Source: Thermaceae bacterium (GTDB lineage Bacteria; Deinococcota; Deinococci; Deinococcales; Marinithermaceae). From it: DNA of 49,470 bases. The notes beneath the pieces were generated by a model. That model made no database searches, was not told where the DNA came from, and saw nothing but the letters and a program-made list of their open reading frames with translations. Shown piece by piece: positions 1 through 8,592 of this stretch. The stretch's first letter is position 1; every line of letters starts with the position of its first letter. The stretch spans positions 1-49,470 of the forward strand of contig JALSMT010000056.1 in NCBI GenBank assembly GCA_026987375.1. The letters are read 5' to 3'. Made by a program: the position numbers and the translations under genes.

Positions 1-101
1 CAGAACATAGCCTCAGCAGCACGAGACCGGAACCTTGGGGGTATCTTACGGGGATCCCTGATCAGCTTGCGCTTGGAGTAGCGCATGTTTGCCTTAGCCA
101 T
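1..101 (-). CDS. partial ORF, unknown; possibly start of an ABC permease gene
   Basis: An open frame of 33 codons starts at ATG 101..99 and runs off the left edge. Its N-terminus is short and basic (MAKANMRYSKRKLIRDPRK). A -10-like TAAAAT lies at 109-114 on the minus strand, 7 bases before the ATG, so it could be a leaderless start. It lies directly downstream of a broken iron-type ABC binding-protein gene, where a permease gene would be expected. That position is the only reason for suggesting a permease; no membrane segment is visible in the part that can be read. It could also be a chance frame or further decayed DNA. Confidence 0.3.
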   Translation of the reverse strand, partial: MAKANMRYSKRKLIRDPRKIPPRFRSRAAEAMF

Positions 102-118
102 CGTTGCTATTTTACCGC

Positions 119-927
119 TTAGCCTCGCATTTTGCTGATCGGCTTGTCTTGCAGCGGCTTTAGCGCGGCGAAGGTTTCGATGCCGATGTAGAGGGCGTCG
201 GAAGAGAGGCGGCCCCAGCGCCCCCAAGCGGACTCGAAGTCCTCGTGAAAGAGCACCGCGGGGTCGCCGCCGATGTCCGCGTCGGCCATTCGCCCGGGAG
301 CGGAACCGCTCTTGGTGTACTGGAAAATGTTGTCGTTTACCTTCTTCAGGTAGTCAAAGGCTTTTTCCTCTCCGCGTAAAACCACCTGCGAATAAAGGAA
401 AGCGTAAGCGGTCCCGGAAGTGCGCGGGTCGGCTACGGCGATGCCATTCTTCAGCTTGGGATTCAAGGGGTCATCCCAAGACGTGGGGGCCTTGATCCCG
501 ATCTGGTCTAACAATTCCTTGTTCGAACAGAAGCCGAGCGCGCCTACGTAAATGCCGGTCCAAATGCCTTTCTCGTCCTTGAGATCGGCGGGGATTTCTG
601 CCGCGCGCGGTGGGGCATAAGGCTCGATCAAACCTTTAGCGTAGGCCGCCATCTGGCCTTCGTTGGGGCCGCCCCACCAAACGTCGAACGAGGGGTGTCC
701 CGCTTCGGCGCGCAGCCGCGCCAGCGACTCGCCCGAGGACATTCTTACGTAACTGGTCTTTATACCGTACTTCTTCTAGAAAGCTGCCACCATCGCCTGG
801 GCCCAGTCTTCCTGTGGACTAGCGAGGACTACTAACTCCCCCTCTGTCTTGGCAGGGTTACCCGCAAAGGCGACCGCCATCAGCACTGCTATACAATTGC
901 TGCTAACACAATAACAACTCGCCGCAT
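119..927 (-). pseudogene. broken iron(III)-type ABC transporter substrate-binding protein
   Basis: The longest open part (742..119, 207 residues) reads as the body of a family-1 extracellular solute-binding protein of the iron-binding (FbpA/AfuA) kind, with segments such as TSWDDPLNPKLKNGIAVADP and TAYAFLYSQVV. The true start is ATG 927..925, behind a strong AGGAGGAG at 931-938. It opens a signal peptide (MRRVVIVLAAIV) that ends at a stop after 12 codons. One frame shift later the reading continues as IAVLMAVAFAG..., then meets an in-frame TAG at 778..776 where homologues usually have Glu (AFEKKYG). So there are two independent lesions, a frameshift in the signal peptide and a nonsense codon, and the gene should be dead. 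The intact ribosome site suggests recent decay. The exact substrate is inferred; iron is the likeliest. Confidence 0.75.
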
Positions 928-1184
928 ATTCTCCTCCTTTTCTACAAAAGCCTGCTCGAGCGGGCCTCTGAACTGATGTTCTAAAGCGGTATACCCCCTG
1001 AGCGGCTGGCCGTCTCGCAGCGACTGGTCAGGCTTACACCCACCACCTAACCATCGTGCCGACATCCGCTGAATCCTGCCAGGGCAGCCCCCGGAGAGGC
1101 GGCTTCGCTGACGCGTTGCTCTTATTCGGGGCGCTGGCTCTTATGCCGTCTTCCAACCCCAGCAGACTGCGATAGGGTGAACAT

Positions 1185-2954
1185 ATGCGCGAGCTGCTTC
1201 CTGTTCTCCTGAAGAGTTGGAGCCTTATCTTCCAAGTTGCACCGGCCCAGGCCGTAGCCTTGGTGGGATTCGTGTTTTTGGCCGGTATCGCTCCTACGCT
1301 CGCGATATGGTTCACAGCCCAAGCGATCGATCGCCTGACGCTCGCCTCGCCTGGTAGCGCAGTGCCATATGCTCTTGCGTGGGTTGGCGCCATGGCTCTC
1401 AAGGCCATACTGGATCCTTGGTCCACCGTTTTGCAAACCTCGTTAAGCCAACAACTTGCTCGGCGCTTTCAGATCTCGACTATCGAGAAGGCGACCTCCC
1501 TCCCGGGCCTTTATGCCTTCGAGGACCCCAAGTTTCATGACCGGCTCGCAACCCTGACCGAGGGGGCCAGCTACCGGCCGTCGCAGCTTCTGCTCTTCAG
1601 CGTTTACGGGCTTGAGCTCTTTTTCAACGTCGTCTCCTCGCTCTTTTTGTTGGGAAGGGTGCTTTGGTGGGCTCCGGTTCTGCTGCTTTTGGCCGGAATT
1701 CCCCGGGCCTTCGCCATCTTCCGACTTGAGGATACGGTCTGGGAAGCCACCACCGGTTCTGCGCCCCACCTCCGGCGTCAGCGCTACTACCTTCGGGTTG
1801 CCACCGAGAATGAGACCGCGCCCGAGGTGCGCGTTTTCGAGGTTGGCCCCTTGTTGATAAGAAAGTACCTTAGGGCTTTCAACCAGGGGGCGCGAAAGGT
1901 GCTTGAGGCCCAGAAACGGCTCGCCGCCTACACCAGCGGCTTTACCCTTCTCGATGTGAGCGCGGCGGGTTTGGTCTTCATTGTCGCCGCGGGTTGGGCG
2001 TCAATGGGCTCCGTCACCCCCGGTGACCTGGCCGTGGTGGCCCAGGTGCTCCTCGGCTTGCAGACGAACCTGTTCAACCTCAGCTACAATGCCGGGTTAG
2101 TTTACGAAAACCTCCACTACATGAGGGATTACTTCCGCTTCCTCGAGTACCAAGATCCTCTTACCGGGGCCTCGGGGAGCCCCACCCTCTCGGAGATCCG
2201 CTTTGAAAACGCCTCCTTCACCTATCCCGGGGGCGGAGAGGCTTTGAAAGGAGTGAGCTTTACCTTGAGGCCCGGCGAAAAGCTTGCGATCGTCGGTGAG
2301 AATGGGGCCGGGAAGACCACGTTGGTCAAACTCCTCCTCCGCTTTTACGACCCCACCGAAGGCCGGATCTTAGTTAGCGGACGCGACCTAAGAGACCTTG
2401 ACCCCAAGGCGTGGCGCAGGAAGATCGCCGCGCTCTTTCAGAATTTCGGTCGATACTGGTTCAACCTTGCAGAGAACGTGGCCTTTGCCGATGCCGGAAG
2501 GTCGGAGGTACGGGATAGGGTGGCGAAAAGCCTTAGAGAGGCCGGGGCTGAAGGGCTGCTTGAAAAGGTGGGTGGATGGGACCGGGAGTTGGGCAAGCCC
2601 CTGGGCGGCGCCGAACTCTCCGGCGGCGAGTGGCAGCGGGTGGCCCTGGCCCGAGCGCTCTTCAAGGACGCAGAGCTCTTGATCCTGGATGAGCCTACCG
2701 CCTCTCTTGATCCCTTGATGGAATACGAGCTCTACAGGCGTTTTGCTGAAATGGCCCAGGGCAAGACGGTGCTCTTTATCACCCATCGGCTGGGGAGTGT
2801 GCGCGTGGCTGACCGCATTCTGGTTCTCGATCGGGGGCGGATTGTCGAAGAGGGAAGCCACGAGGAGCTTTTGAGGAGAGGCGGGCTCTACGCCCGGCTC
2901 TGGCGGGTCCAAGCTGAGCAATACGACCAAGCAGATGAGGCTTCCAGGGAATGA
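1185..2954 (+). CDS. ABC exporter, fused membrane and ATPase domains
   Basis: A 589-residue half-transporter. Residues 1-320 hold the membrane domain with about six hydrophobic segments; about 340-580 hold the ATPase. Visible ATPase motifs are Walker A (GENGAGKTT, near residue 371), the signature LSGGEWQRVALARA (near 477), Walker B LLILDEPTASLDP (near 497) and the switch histidine in ITHRL (near 531), so it should hydrolyse ATP. Such proteins dimerise in the inner membrane and export lipids, peptides or drugs; the substrate cannot be told. Upstream, TAGGGT (1173-1178) sits 6 bases before the ATG and AGGGTGA could also act as a ribosome site. The gene is intact but flanked by two pseudogenes, and its codon choice (more CTT/CTC Leu and GAG) looks unlike the genes after 4054, which suggests import. 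Confidence 0.9.
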   Translation: MRELLPVLLKSWSLIFQVAPAQAVALVGFVFLAGIAPTLAIWFTAQAIDRLTLASPGSAVPYALAWVGAMALKAILDPWSTVLQTSLSQQLARRFQISTIEKATSLPGLYAFEDPKFHDRLATLTEGASYRPSQLLLFSVYGLELFFNVVSSLFLLGRVLWWAPVLLLLAGIPRAFAIFRLEDTVWEATTGSAPHLRRQRYYLRVATENETAPEVRVFEVGPLLIRKYLRAFNQGARKVLEAQKRLAAYTSGFTLLDVSAAGLVFIVAAGWASMGSVTPGDLAVVAQVLLGLQTNLFNLSYNAGLVYENLHYMRDYFRFLEYQDPLTGASGSPTLSEIRFENASFTYPGGGEALKGVSFTLRPGEKLAIVGENGAGKTTLVKLLLRFYDPTEGRILVSGRDLRDLDPKAWRRKIAALFQNFGRYWFNLAENVAFADAGRSEVRDRVAKSLREAGAEGLLEKVGGWDRELGKPLGGAELSGGEWQRVALARALFKDAELLILDEPTASLDPLMEYELYRRFAEMAQGKTVLFITHRLGSVRVADRILVLDRGRIVEEGSHEELLRRGGLYARLWRVQAEQYDQADEASRE

Positions 2955-3640
2955 GAGTATTCCGAACCAGACAATCTACTAAAACACTTGTGCTACTAAT
3001 AGCTCTAAGATGCTTGGCATTTGGCCGCTCCACCGGCAAATAGGGTGCAAGTGAAGGGGAAAGCGCTTGTCTCTTGCGAAACGTCTAGCCAGCTCCCCTA
3101 AGAAGGCGAGGATGATGGGATTTTCCCAACGCCTAAGTTTAATCGTGTGATGAGTTTGAAGACGTGATCTGAATTTTGTGGAGACGTGCGGTCCCCATAT
3201 TTTGGAAAAGATTCCGGACCCGCCAGACCTGGCATGCCTCTCGTCGTGTTCTTCTGGGGAGCATCTAAGATTACCTGAATGTGGTCTATGCCGAGTTGGA
3301 GTAGAGCAGTCACAGGCTCGAGGGATTAGCCCATAGACATTCAGTGGCATGGCAGGAAATTTCTAAAAGCCGTGTTCTGCGCTAAGGTTTAGAAATACAG
3401 TAAAGAGTCCTTGAGCCACATCCGTCGCCCCCAAACCAGCTAACTACTGGCTGCCTTAGCTCGGGAGTTCGCCTCCAGGCTAACCGCTTTATGCCCTGCT
3501 CTAGGCATCTTCCATCACCTCCGCCGCGCCGCCTGCGTTCCCAGCCGCCTTCGGGGCCGCCCTCGCCCCGGACCCTGAATCCAGGCAAAGCGCCCCCCTT
3601 GCTCTCCGCGCCTCGCTCAGCGGCAGCGGCGTAGCGCCCG
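2955..3640. other. non-coding stretch without a recognisable gene
   Basis: About 690 bases between the ABC exporter and the TrkH remnant. The part to about 3400 is noticeably less GC-rich than the rest of the window. Short frames on the minus strand (3350-2979, 3313-3098) show no family I can name. One short segment (GIDHIQVILDAP) faintly resembles the DHVHL region of IS200-type transposases, but not enough for a call. No promoter, RNA gene or repeat pair was recognised. It is best read as decayed or foreign DNA. Confidence 0.4.
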
Positions 3641-3659
3641 CCAGACCGGCGAGCAGCGC

Positions 3660-3855
3660 TCAGACGCGCGGCACCATCTCGGCGGTGTGGCGCAGCCTGG
3701 GGTTCAGCTTTTCCTCCTGCACCCCGGTGGACTCGGCGAAGAAGAGCTAGCGGCCGGCCACCGCGAAGCGCGGCAGCACCGCCACGAACAAGACGATGAT
3801 GCCGACCCCGCCGAACCACTGGGAGAGCCCGCGCCAGATGAATAGGTGCGGTTGA
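3660..3855 (-). pseudogene. trkH: remnant of a TrkH/KtrB-type potassium transporter subunit
   Basis: Reading the minus strand down from about 3855 gives HLFIWRGLSQWFGGVGII, then VLFVAVLPRFAVAGR, a TAG stop (3749..3747), LFFAESTGVQEEKLNPRLRH, TAEMVPRV and a TGA stop (3662..3660). The W-R-S-L-x-Q-W-x-G-G-M-G pattern, followed by the LP-x-x-x-V-G-G and LF-x-AE-x-x-G-x-x-x-x-K-L-x-P-R segment, is typical of the middle of TrkH. The TAG falls where TrkH usually has Gln (GRQLF), and the TGA probably replaces a Trp codon. Only about 65 of the roughly 450 to 500 residues can be recognised; the flanks are scrambled. No start or ribosome site is left. It is a dead fragment, with no TrkA partner in the window. 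Confidence 0.7.
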
Positions 3856-4016
3856 AGGGGCCGAAGTCGGACAAGCTGACCGCCCGCTGGCGGCGAATCC
3901 GCTCGTCGACTTGAAGTAACTGTAGGGCGGCGTTGCGTGCTTGCTCGAGCAGAAAGACGGCGCCTCTAGTGGGCTAGATCGCGGCGGCGCTAAGCGCCCT
4001 CTAGGCGGGTTCGGGC

Positions 4017-4044
4017 TTGGCTTTGGAGACATCGCTCCTATACT
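4017..4044 (+). promoter_or_regulatory. promoter of the FGGY kinase gene, leaderless type
   Basis: TTGGCT at 4017-4022 and TATACT at 4039-4044 are 16 bases apart. The -10 ends 9 bases before the ATG at 4054 and there is no ribosome-binding site, so transcription should begin at or within a few bases of the start codon. Confidence 0.6.
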
Positions 4045-4053
4045 GACTGTGGG

Positions 4054-5487
4054 ATGACGCCGGACGCAGAACGATTGTACTTGGTATTCGACCAAGGCGG
4101 GCACGCCAGCCGCGCCTTCGTTTTTGACGAGCGCGGAGAGGTAGTGGCCAGCGGAATGCGCGAGATAGCTCCCCGCAGACCGCGGCCTGGATTCGTCGAG
4201 TACGACCCCGATGAGATGCTGCAGTCGCTGCAAGAGGCGCTGCAAGAGGCGCTGCGGCGTTTGGGTGACGGGCGAAAACGTCTTGTAGCCGCGGCAATGG
4301 CCACGCAACGCTCCAACGTGGCTTGCTGGAACGCCGACGGCGCTCCTCTCGGCCCCTTGATTAGCTGGCAGGACCGCCGCGCCGCCGAGCGCGTAGATGA
4401 GCTGGCGCGTAAGAGTCGCTTCATTCACGAGCGCAGCGGCTTGTTCCTTACCGCCCACTACGGCGCCAGCAAGCTGCGCTGGTGCTTGGACAACGTTGCG
4501 GCGGTGGCGCAGGCGTACGAGCGCGGTCGGCTTGGCTTTGGTCCCATGGCCGCCTGGCTGGCGGCGCGCTTGACCAACGGCGCCGCCGCGGCGGACGTGG
4601 TAAACGCCAGCCGCACGCAACTCATGAACCTGGATACGCTCGACTGGGACGATGATTTGCTGGCGATATTCAACGTGCCCAGAAAGCCGTTGCCGCCCTG
4701 CGTACCTAATATTTGGCGCTACGGCGGTCTGCTGCAGGCGCAGGGGCTCGAGCTGAAACTGGTAAGCGGGGACCAGTCCGTAGCCCTCTTCGCCCACGGT
4801 GAGCTAGACGAACAGACGGCGTATATCAACACCGGCACGGGGGCGTTCGTTTCCCGCCCCAGCGGGCGGCGGCGGATTTACGCCGAGAGGCTGCTGACCA
4901 GCGTGGTCCACAGCGACGGCCGCCACAGCGAGTACGTTTTGGAAGGCACGGTCAACGGCGCGGGGGCGGCGCTCGAGTGGTTCCGGCGCGAGTACGGCGT
5001 TGCCGACTTGTACCAGCGGCTGGATGGCTGGCTGCAAGACGCCGCTTCCCCCGCGCCGCTGTTCCTCAACGGCGTTTCGGGCCTGGGGGCCCCTTTTTGG
5101 GTCCCTAACTTCAAAAGCCGCTTCGTCGGCGAGGGTGATACCGGGCAGCTGGCGGCGGCGTTGGTGGAGAGCATCGTCTTTTTGCTCTACGTCAATCTTC
5201 TGGAAATGGCCAAGTATCTAAAACAACCGCGCCGCCTGCGGGTAAGCGGCGGGCTGGCCCGCCTGGACGGGTTTTGTCAGCGTTTGGCGGATCTCAGCGG
5301 CCTGCCCGTGTATCGCCCGCGCGAGCTCGAGGCGACGGCGCGCGGCGCCGCCTTCTTGCTGGCCGGCAGACCGCGCGACTGGCCGGAGCTAGCCGCCCCC
5401 GAGGTCTTCGCGGCCAAAGATAACGCTGCACTGCGAGACCGCTTTGACCGCTGGCGGCGGGAGATGAGGCGGAGCGCCGGTTACTAG
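4054..5487 (+). CDS. FGGY-family carbohydrate kinase, glycerol/xylulose kinase-like
   Basis: A 477-residue protein of the FGGY fold, which transfers phosphate from ATP to a sugar or polyol in the cytoplasm. Glycerol-kinase-like features are FVEYDPDEM (near residue 50), ISWQDRRAAE (near 107) and SGDQ (catalytic Asp near 240). The C-terminal ATP lobe includes TGTGAFVSR, GVSGLGAPFW and VSGGLARLDG. The N-terminal phosphate loop reads DQGGHASRAFVFD; the usual DxGTxSxR/K is altered (GGH for GTT/GTS). That makes glycerol less certain, and another polyol or ketose is possible. The start is ATG 4054 on a leaderless promoter. The TSUP gene follows after 20 bases and is probably co-transcribed. Confidence 0.85.
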   Translation: MTPDAERLYLVFDQGGHASRAFVFDERGEVVASGMREIAPRRPRPGFVEYDPDEMLQSLQEALQEALRRLGDGRKRLVAAAMATQRSNVACWNADGAPLGPLISWQDRRAAERVDELARKSRFIHERSGLFLTAHYGASKLRWCLDNVAAVAQAYERGRLGFGPMAAWLAARLTNGAAAADVVNASRTQLMNLDTLDWDDDLLAIFNVPRKPLPPCVPNIWRYGGLLQAQGLELKLVSGDQSVALFAHGELDEQTAYINTGTGAFVSRPSGRRRIYAERLLTSVVHSDGRHSEYVLEGTVNGAGAALEWFRREYGVADLYQRLDGWLQDAASPAPLFLNGVSGLGAPFWVPNFKSRFVGEGDTGQLAAALVESIVFLLYVNLLEMAKYLKQPRRLRVSGGLARLDGFCQRLADLSGLPVYRPRELEATARGAAFLLAGRPRDWPELAAPEVFAAKDNAALRDRFDRWRREMRRSAGY

Positions 5488-5507
5488 GCGCTATATCGAG
5501 GCGCAGC

Positions 5508-6248
5508 ATGGAAAATCTGCTAATAATATCTCTGCTATCATTTTTGCTAAGTTTCGTTTTCGCGCTCGGCGGTGTGGGCTCGGCCATAGCCTTGGTGCCG
5601 CTGCTCAACTGGCTGGGTATTCCCTTGAATCAGGCGAAAGCGACCGGTCTCTTCATAAACACCATCAGCATGAGCGGCGCCAGCGTCGCCAACGTCCGCG
5701 CCGGCAGGCTGGACCTGCGCCTGGGAGCGCCGGTCATCGTCGCCTCTATCCTACTGGCGCCTTTGGGCGCGTACCTTTCCACGCTGATCTCGACAAAGCT
5801 GATAATGCTGGTTTTTACGCTGTTCTTGGTCTCCGCCGGCCTGATAATGCTATTCTTCCGTGGAACCCAACAAGCTGAGCCGGAACCCGCTGGGGCCGCT
5901 CTTCTGCTGGTCGCGATCGGTTCGCTGGCCGGTTTCTTGTCGGGTTTGCTGGGGGTGGGCGGCGGCGCGGTTATATCGCCCTTGATGGTGCTGATGGGCT
6001 ATCCGCCCAAAAAAGTGACCACGATAACCGCATTTACCGTACCCTTTTCCTCGCTGGCGGGTTTTCTGGCTTACTGGGCGATGGGCCGCGTCGAAGCGGC
6101 GCTGCTGCTATGCGGCGGGCTGGCGGCCTACGCCGGAGGGTATTTGGGAACGCATTTCATGCAGAGCCGTCTGCGCCCCGCCGCCGTTAAGCGCTTTTTG
6201 GCCCTGCTCATTTTGCTGATAGCGGTCAGAGTGGCCATTAGGATATGA
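5508..6248 (+). CDS. TSUP family anion exporter (TauE/SafE-like)
   Basis: A 246-residue inner-membrane protein with about eight hydrophobic segments arranged as two similar halves. The repeat signature is seen as FALGGVGSAIALVPLLNWLG (near residue 19) and GLLGVGGGAVISPLMVLMGY (near 146), each followed by a KAT/KVT element. Family members move sulfite, sulfoacetate or related organosulfur anions. GAGG at 5497-5501 precedes the ATG, and the gene lies 20 bases after the FGGY kinase, so the two may be coupled. The substrate is unknown. A sulfur anion would fit the TsdA cytochromes 9 kb away, but that link is inference. Confidence 0.85.
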   Translation: MENLLIISLLSFLLSFVFALGGVGSAIALVPLLNWLGIPLNQAKATGLFINTISMSGASVANVRAGRLDLRLGAPVIVASILLAPLGAYLSTLISTKLIMLVFTLFLVSAGLIMLFFRGTQQAEPEPAGAALLLVAIGSLAGFLSGLLGVGGGAVISPLMVLMGYPPKKVTTITAFTVPFSSLAGFLAYWAMGRVEAALLLCGGLAAYAGGYLGTHFMQSRLRPAAVKRFLALLILLIAVRVAIRI

Positions 6249-6290
6249 ACCGCGACGAGACTCGCTGACCGGTCGTCGGCTGCCCTATGA

Positions 6291-6311
6291 CGTCGCCTAG
6301 CTATGGCGACG
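6291..6311. terminator. hairpin between convergent TSUP and rimO genes
   Basis: CGTCGCC (6291-6297) pairs perfectly with GGCGACG (6305-6311) across a 7-base loop. No T-run follows on either strand, so it is at best a weak terminator. Its place between two convergent genes is what suggests a role. Confidence 0.35.
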
Positions 6312-6352
6312 AGTTGGAAGGTCGGTCCGGCCCGACGCCTCCTGATCGGGGT

Positions 6353-7669
6353 TTAATCGTGCGTCAGTTCTCCTGTCAAATCGTAATCGCTGGCCGCGGT
6401 AACCCGCACCGGCACGATCTCGCCGACCCGCACGGTGCCGTCGCTGGTCACCCGCACCGCGCCGTCTATACCGGGGCTGTCGGCGTAGCTGCGCCCCACG
6501 AAGACGCCGGGCTCGTCCGCGGGCTCGTCGAGGATCACGTCCAGGACGCGGCCCACCTTGGCCCGGTTCTTCTCCAGGGAGAGGCGGCGGGCGAGCTCCA
6601 TGACCCGCGCCTGGCGCTCGTGCTTCACCTCTTCGGGCACCGCGCCCGGCAGCTCGTTCGCCGCCGCCCCGGCCACGGGCGAGTAGGTGAAGACGCCCAC
6701 GCGCTCGAGCCGCGCCTCTTCCAGGAACTCCAGCAGGAGCTCGAAGTCCTCTTCGGTCTCGCCGGGGAAGCCGACGATGAAGCTCGAGCGGATCGCGAGC
6801 TCGGGCACGACCGCGCGCCATTCTTGAACAGTCTTCAGGTGGCTCTCGGCGCCCCCGGGCCGCCGCATGGCCCGCAGCACCCGGGGGCTGGCGTGCTGCA
6901 GCGGCACGTCCAGGTAGGGCAGCAGCCGCCCCTCGGCCATCAGCGGCAGCAGCTCGCGCACGTGGGGGTAGGGGTAGACGTAGTGGAGCCGCACCCAGGG
7001 CACCAGGCCGGCGAGTTCGCGCACCAGGTCGGTCAGGTGGGCGCGGACGCGCCGGTCGCCCCATACGCTTTCGCGGTGGCCCAGGTCGGCGCCGTAGGCG
7101 CTGGTGTCCTGGGCGATGACCAGCAGCTCGCGGGCGCCGCCCGCGGCCAGGCGCGCGGCCTCGGCCAGCACGTCGGCGGCGTCGCGGCTCACCAGACCGC
7201 CGCGCAGCTGGGGGATGATGCAGAAGCTGCACTTGTGGTCGCAGCCCTCGGCGATCTTCAGGTAGGCGTAGTGGCGCGGGGTCAGCTTGACCTGCGGCGG
7301 CACCAGGTCCAGGAAGGGGTCGCGCGCGGGCGGGGCCACCTGCGCCACCGCCGCCAGCACCCGTTCCGTCTCGGCGGGGCCGCTGACGTCGATCACCTGC
7401 GGGTACCGTTCGCGGATCACCTCGGGGCGCGCCCCCAGGCAGCCGGTGACCACGACCTTGCCGCTCGCCCCCAGCGCCTCGCCGATGGCCTCCAGGCTCT
7501 CCTCGATAGCCGGGTTGATGAAGCCGCAGGTATTGACGACCACCACGTCGGCCTCGTCGTAGCTGGCGGCGAAGCCGTAACCCGCGGCCCTCAGGCGCGA
7601 GAGGATCTGCTCCGAGTCCACCAGCGCCTTGGGGCAGCCCAGGCTGACGAAGCCTACTTTTGCCGACAC
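6353..7669 (-). CDS. rimO: ribosomal protein S12 methylthiotransferase RimO
   Basis: A radical SAM enzyme that adds a methylthio group to an aspartate of ribosomal protein S12. The N-terminal UPF0004 domain has the cluster cysteines C12, C48 and C77; [12 protein letters not shown] near the start separates RimO from MiaB. The SAM cluster motif GCDHKCSFC gives C143, C147 and C150. A TRAM domain lies at the C-terminus. I chose GTG 7669 (438 residues), behind GGAGA and starting 11 bases after the RodZ-like stop; a longer frame from 7744 would overlap that gene and adds non-conserved residues. It forms an operon with the RodZ-like gene. Third positions are strongly G/C and ATA codons are rare compared with its neighbours. 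Confidence 0.95.
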   Translation of the reverse strand: MSAKVGFVSLGCPKALVDSEQILSRLRAAGYGFAASYDEADVVVVNTCGFINPAIEESLEAIGEALGASGKVVVTGCLGARPEVIRERYPQVIDVSGPAETERVLAAVAQVAPPARDPFLDLVPPQVKLTPRHYAYLKIAEGCDHKCSFCIIPQLRGGLVSRDAADVLAEAARLAAGGARELLVIAQDTSAYGADLGHRESVWGDRRVRAHLTDLVRELAGLVPWVRLHYVYPYPHVRELLPLMAEGRLLPYLDVPLQHASPRVLRAMRRPGGAESHLKTVQEWRAVVPELAIRSSFIVGFPGETEEDFELLLEFLEEARLERVGVFTYSPVAGAAANELPGAVPEEVKHERQARVMELARRLSLEKNRAKVGRVLDVILDEPADEPGVFVGRSYADSPGIDGAVRVTSDGTVRVGEIVPVRVTAASDYDLTGELTHD

Positions 7670-7679
7670 GTTGTCTCCA

Positions 7680-8567
7680 TTAGGGTTTTTTGGGCAGCTC
7701 GAATTTGCGCTTGACCACCAAACCCTCCCCTCCGAGGGCGCCAACGTCTTTCCCGTTTTCGATGACGTGAACTCCGGCGGCGTTGCCGGTGTGCACCAGT
7801 ACCGGTAGGGGGTAGCTCAACTCGCTGCCGATTTTGGGAATGCCTTCGTAGAGTTTTTTGCCGTCGGGGGCGCTGACGCGCACCCAGGCCTTTTCGGTGA
7901 AACGCAAGGTCAATGTCGCCGGCTTGGGGGCGGGTTTTTCTTCTTTCTCGGGCAATGGCGTAAGCTTGATTCGCAAAGACTTGTCGGCGCCGGGCGCCAG
8001 GGTTATTTTTCCTTGGTATGGCTGGTAACCGTCGGCCTCGACCCGCAGGGTGCGCTCTCCCGGGGCGAAGCTGCCTCTTACCGGCGCTTTGCCCAGCCTG
8101 AAGCCGTCGAGCCAGACGACCGCCCCCGCCGGTTCGCTCTTTACCGTTAGGGTAGCCTCGGGCGGTGGCGGAGCCGGCGGCTTGGGAGTGGTCACCTCTA
8201 CCCGCTCTACCGCGGCGGCCTGTCTGCCGACGTACCACCACCCGCCCAGGCCCAGTAACAACAGCAACGGCAGCAGCCACCACAAAAAACCCAGACGCCG
8301 CCGCGGCGGAGGGCTAATGACGTCGCCGGGGGTGAAAGTGGGGCGAGAGGGGTAGAGGGCCAGCAGCGGTTCGGGGTCCAGGCCCAGCGCCGCGGCGTAA
8401 CGCCGCAGGAAGCCCTTGGCCAGAACAGGCTCGGGCAGATCGTCGAAGCGACAGTCTTCCAGGGCCTCCAGGTAGGCGGTTTTGACGCCCAGCTGACGCG
8501 CCCACTCGCGGACGCCGCGTCCGGACTCCTCCCGGGCGACGCGCAGCATTCCCCCTATCTCACACAT
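7680..8567 (-). CDS. rodZ: RodZ-like membrane protein with HTH and inserted PEGA domain
   Basis: 295 residues. Residues 1-70 form a RodZ-type helix-turn-helix ([20 protein letters not shown]), which in RodZ binds MreB rather than DNA. About 88-112 is a single membrane helix rich in Leu/Trp. About 136-200 is a PEGA repeat ([14 protein letters not shown]...[15 protein letters not shown]), and the C-terminal ~80 residues look like the RodZ periplasmic beta domain (DUF4115). The PEGA insertion between helix and beta domain is unusual. Expected role: linking the MreB cytoskeleton to wall synthesis and cell shape. TAAGAT (8576-8581) sits 8 bases before the ATG, suggesting a leaderless transcript that then runs into rimO. 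Confidence 0.75.
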   Translation of the reverse strand: MCEIGGMLRVAREESGRGVREWARQLGVKTAYLEALEDCRFDDLPEPVLAKGFLRRYAAALGLDPEPLLALYPSRPTFTPGDVISPPPRRRLGFLWWLLPLLLLLGLGGWWYVGRQAAAVERVEVTTPKPPAPPPPEATLTVKSEPAGAVVWLDGFRLGKAPVRGSFAPGERTLRVEADGYQPYQGKITLAPGADKSLRIKLTPLPEKEEKPAPKPATLTLRFTEKAWVRVSAPDGKKLYEGIPKIGSELSYPLPVLVHTGNAAGVHVIENGKDVGALGGEGLVVKRKFELPKKP

Positions 8568-8592
8568 ACTCTTCCATCTTACCGCCCCACCT

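Noticed and set aside
2979-3350. Possible IS200-type transposase remnant on the minus strand
   Set aside because: Only one short segment resembles the DHVHL region; the HUH motif, tyrosine and ends are not visible.
6287-7714. Long open frame of 475 codons opposite rimO (and similar long frames opposite ftsH at 35379-36632, dctP at 44842-45969 and the lipoprotein at 19168-20214)
   Set aside because: They mirror highly conserved genes in GC-rich DNA, have no family motifs and are rich in His/Gln/Arg/Gly; they are antisense shadows.
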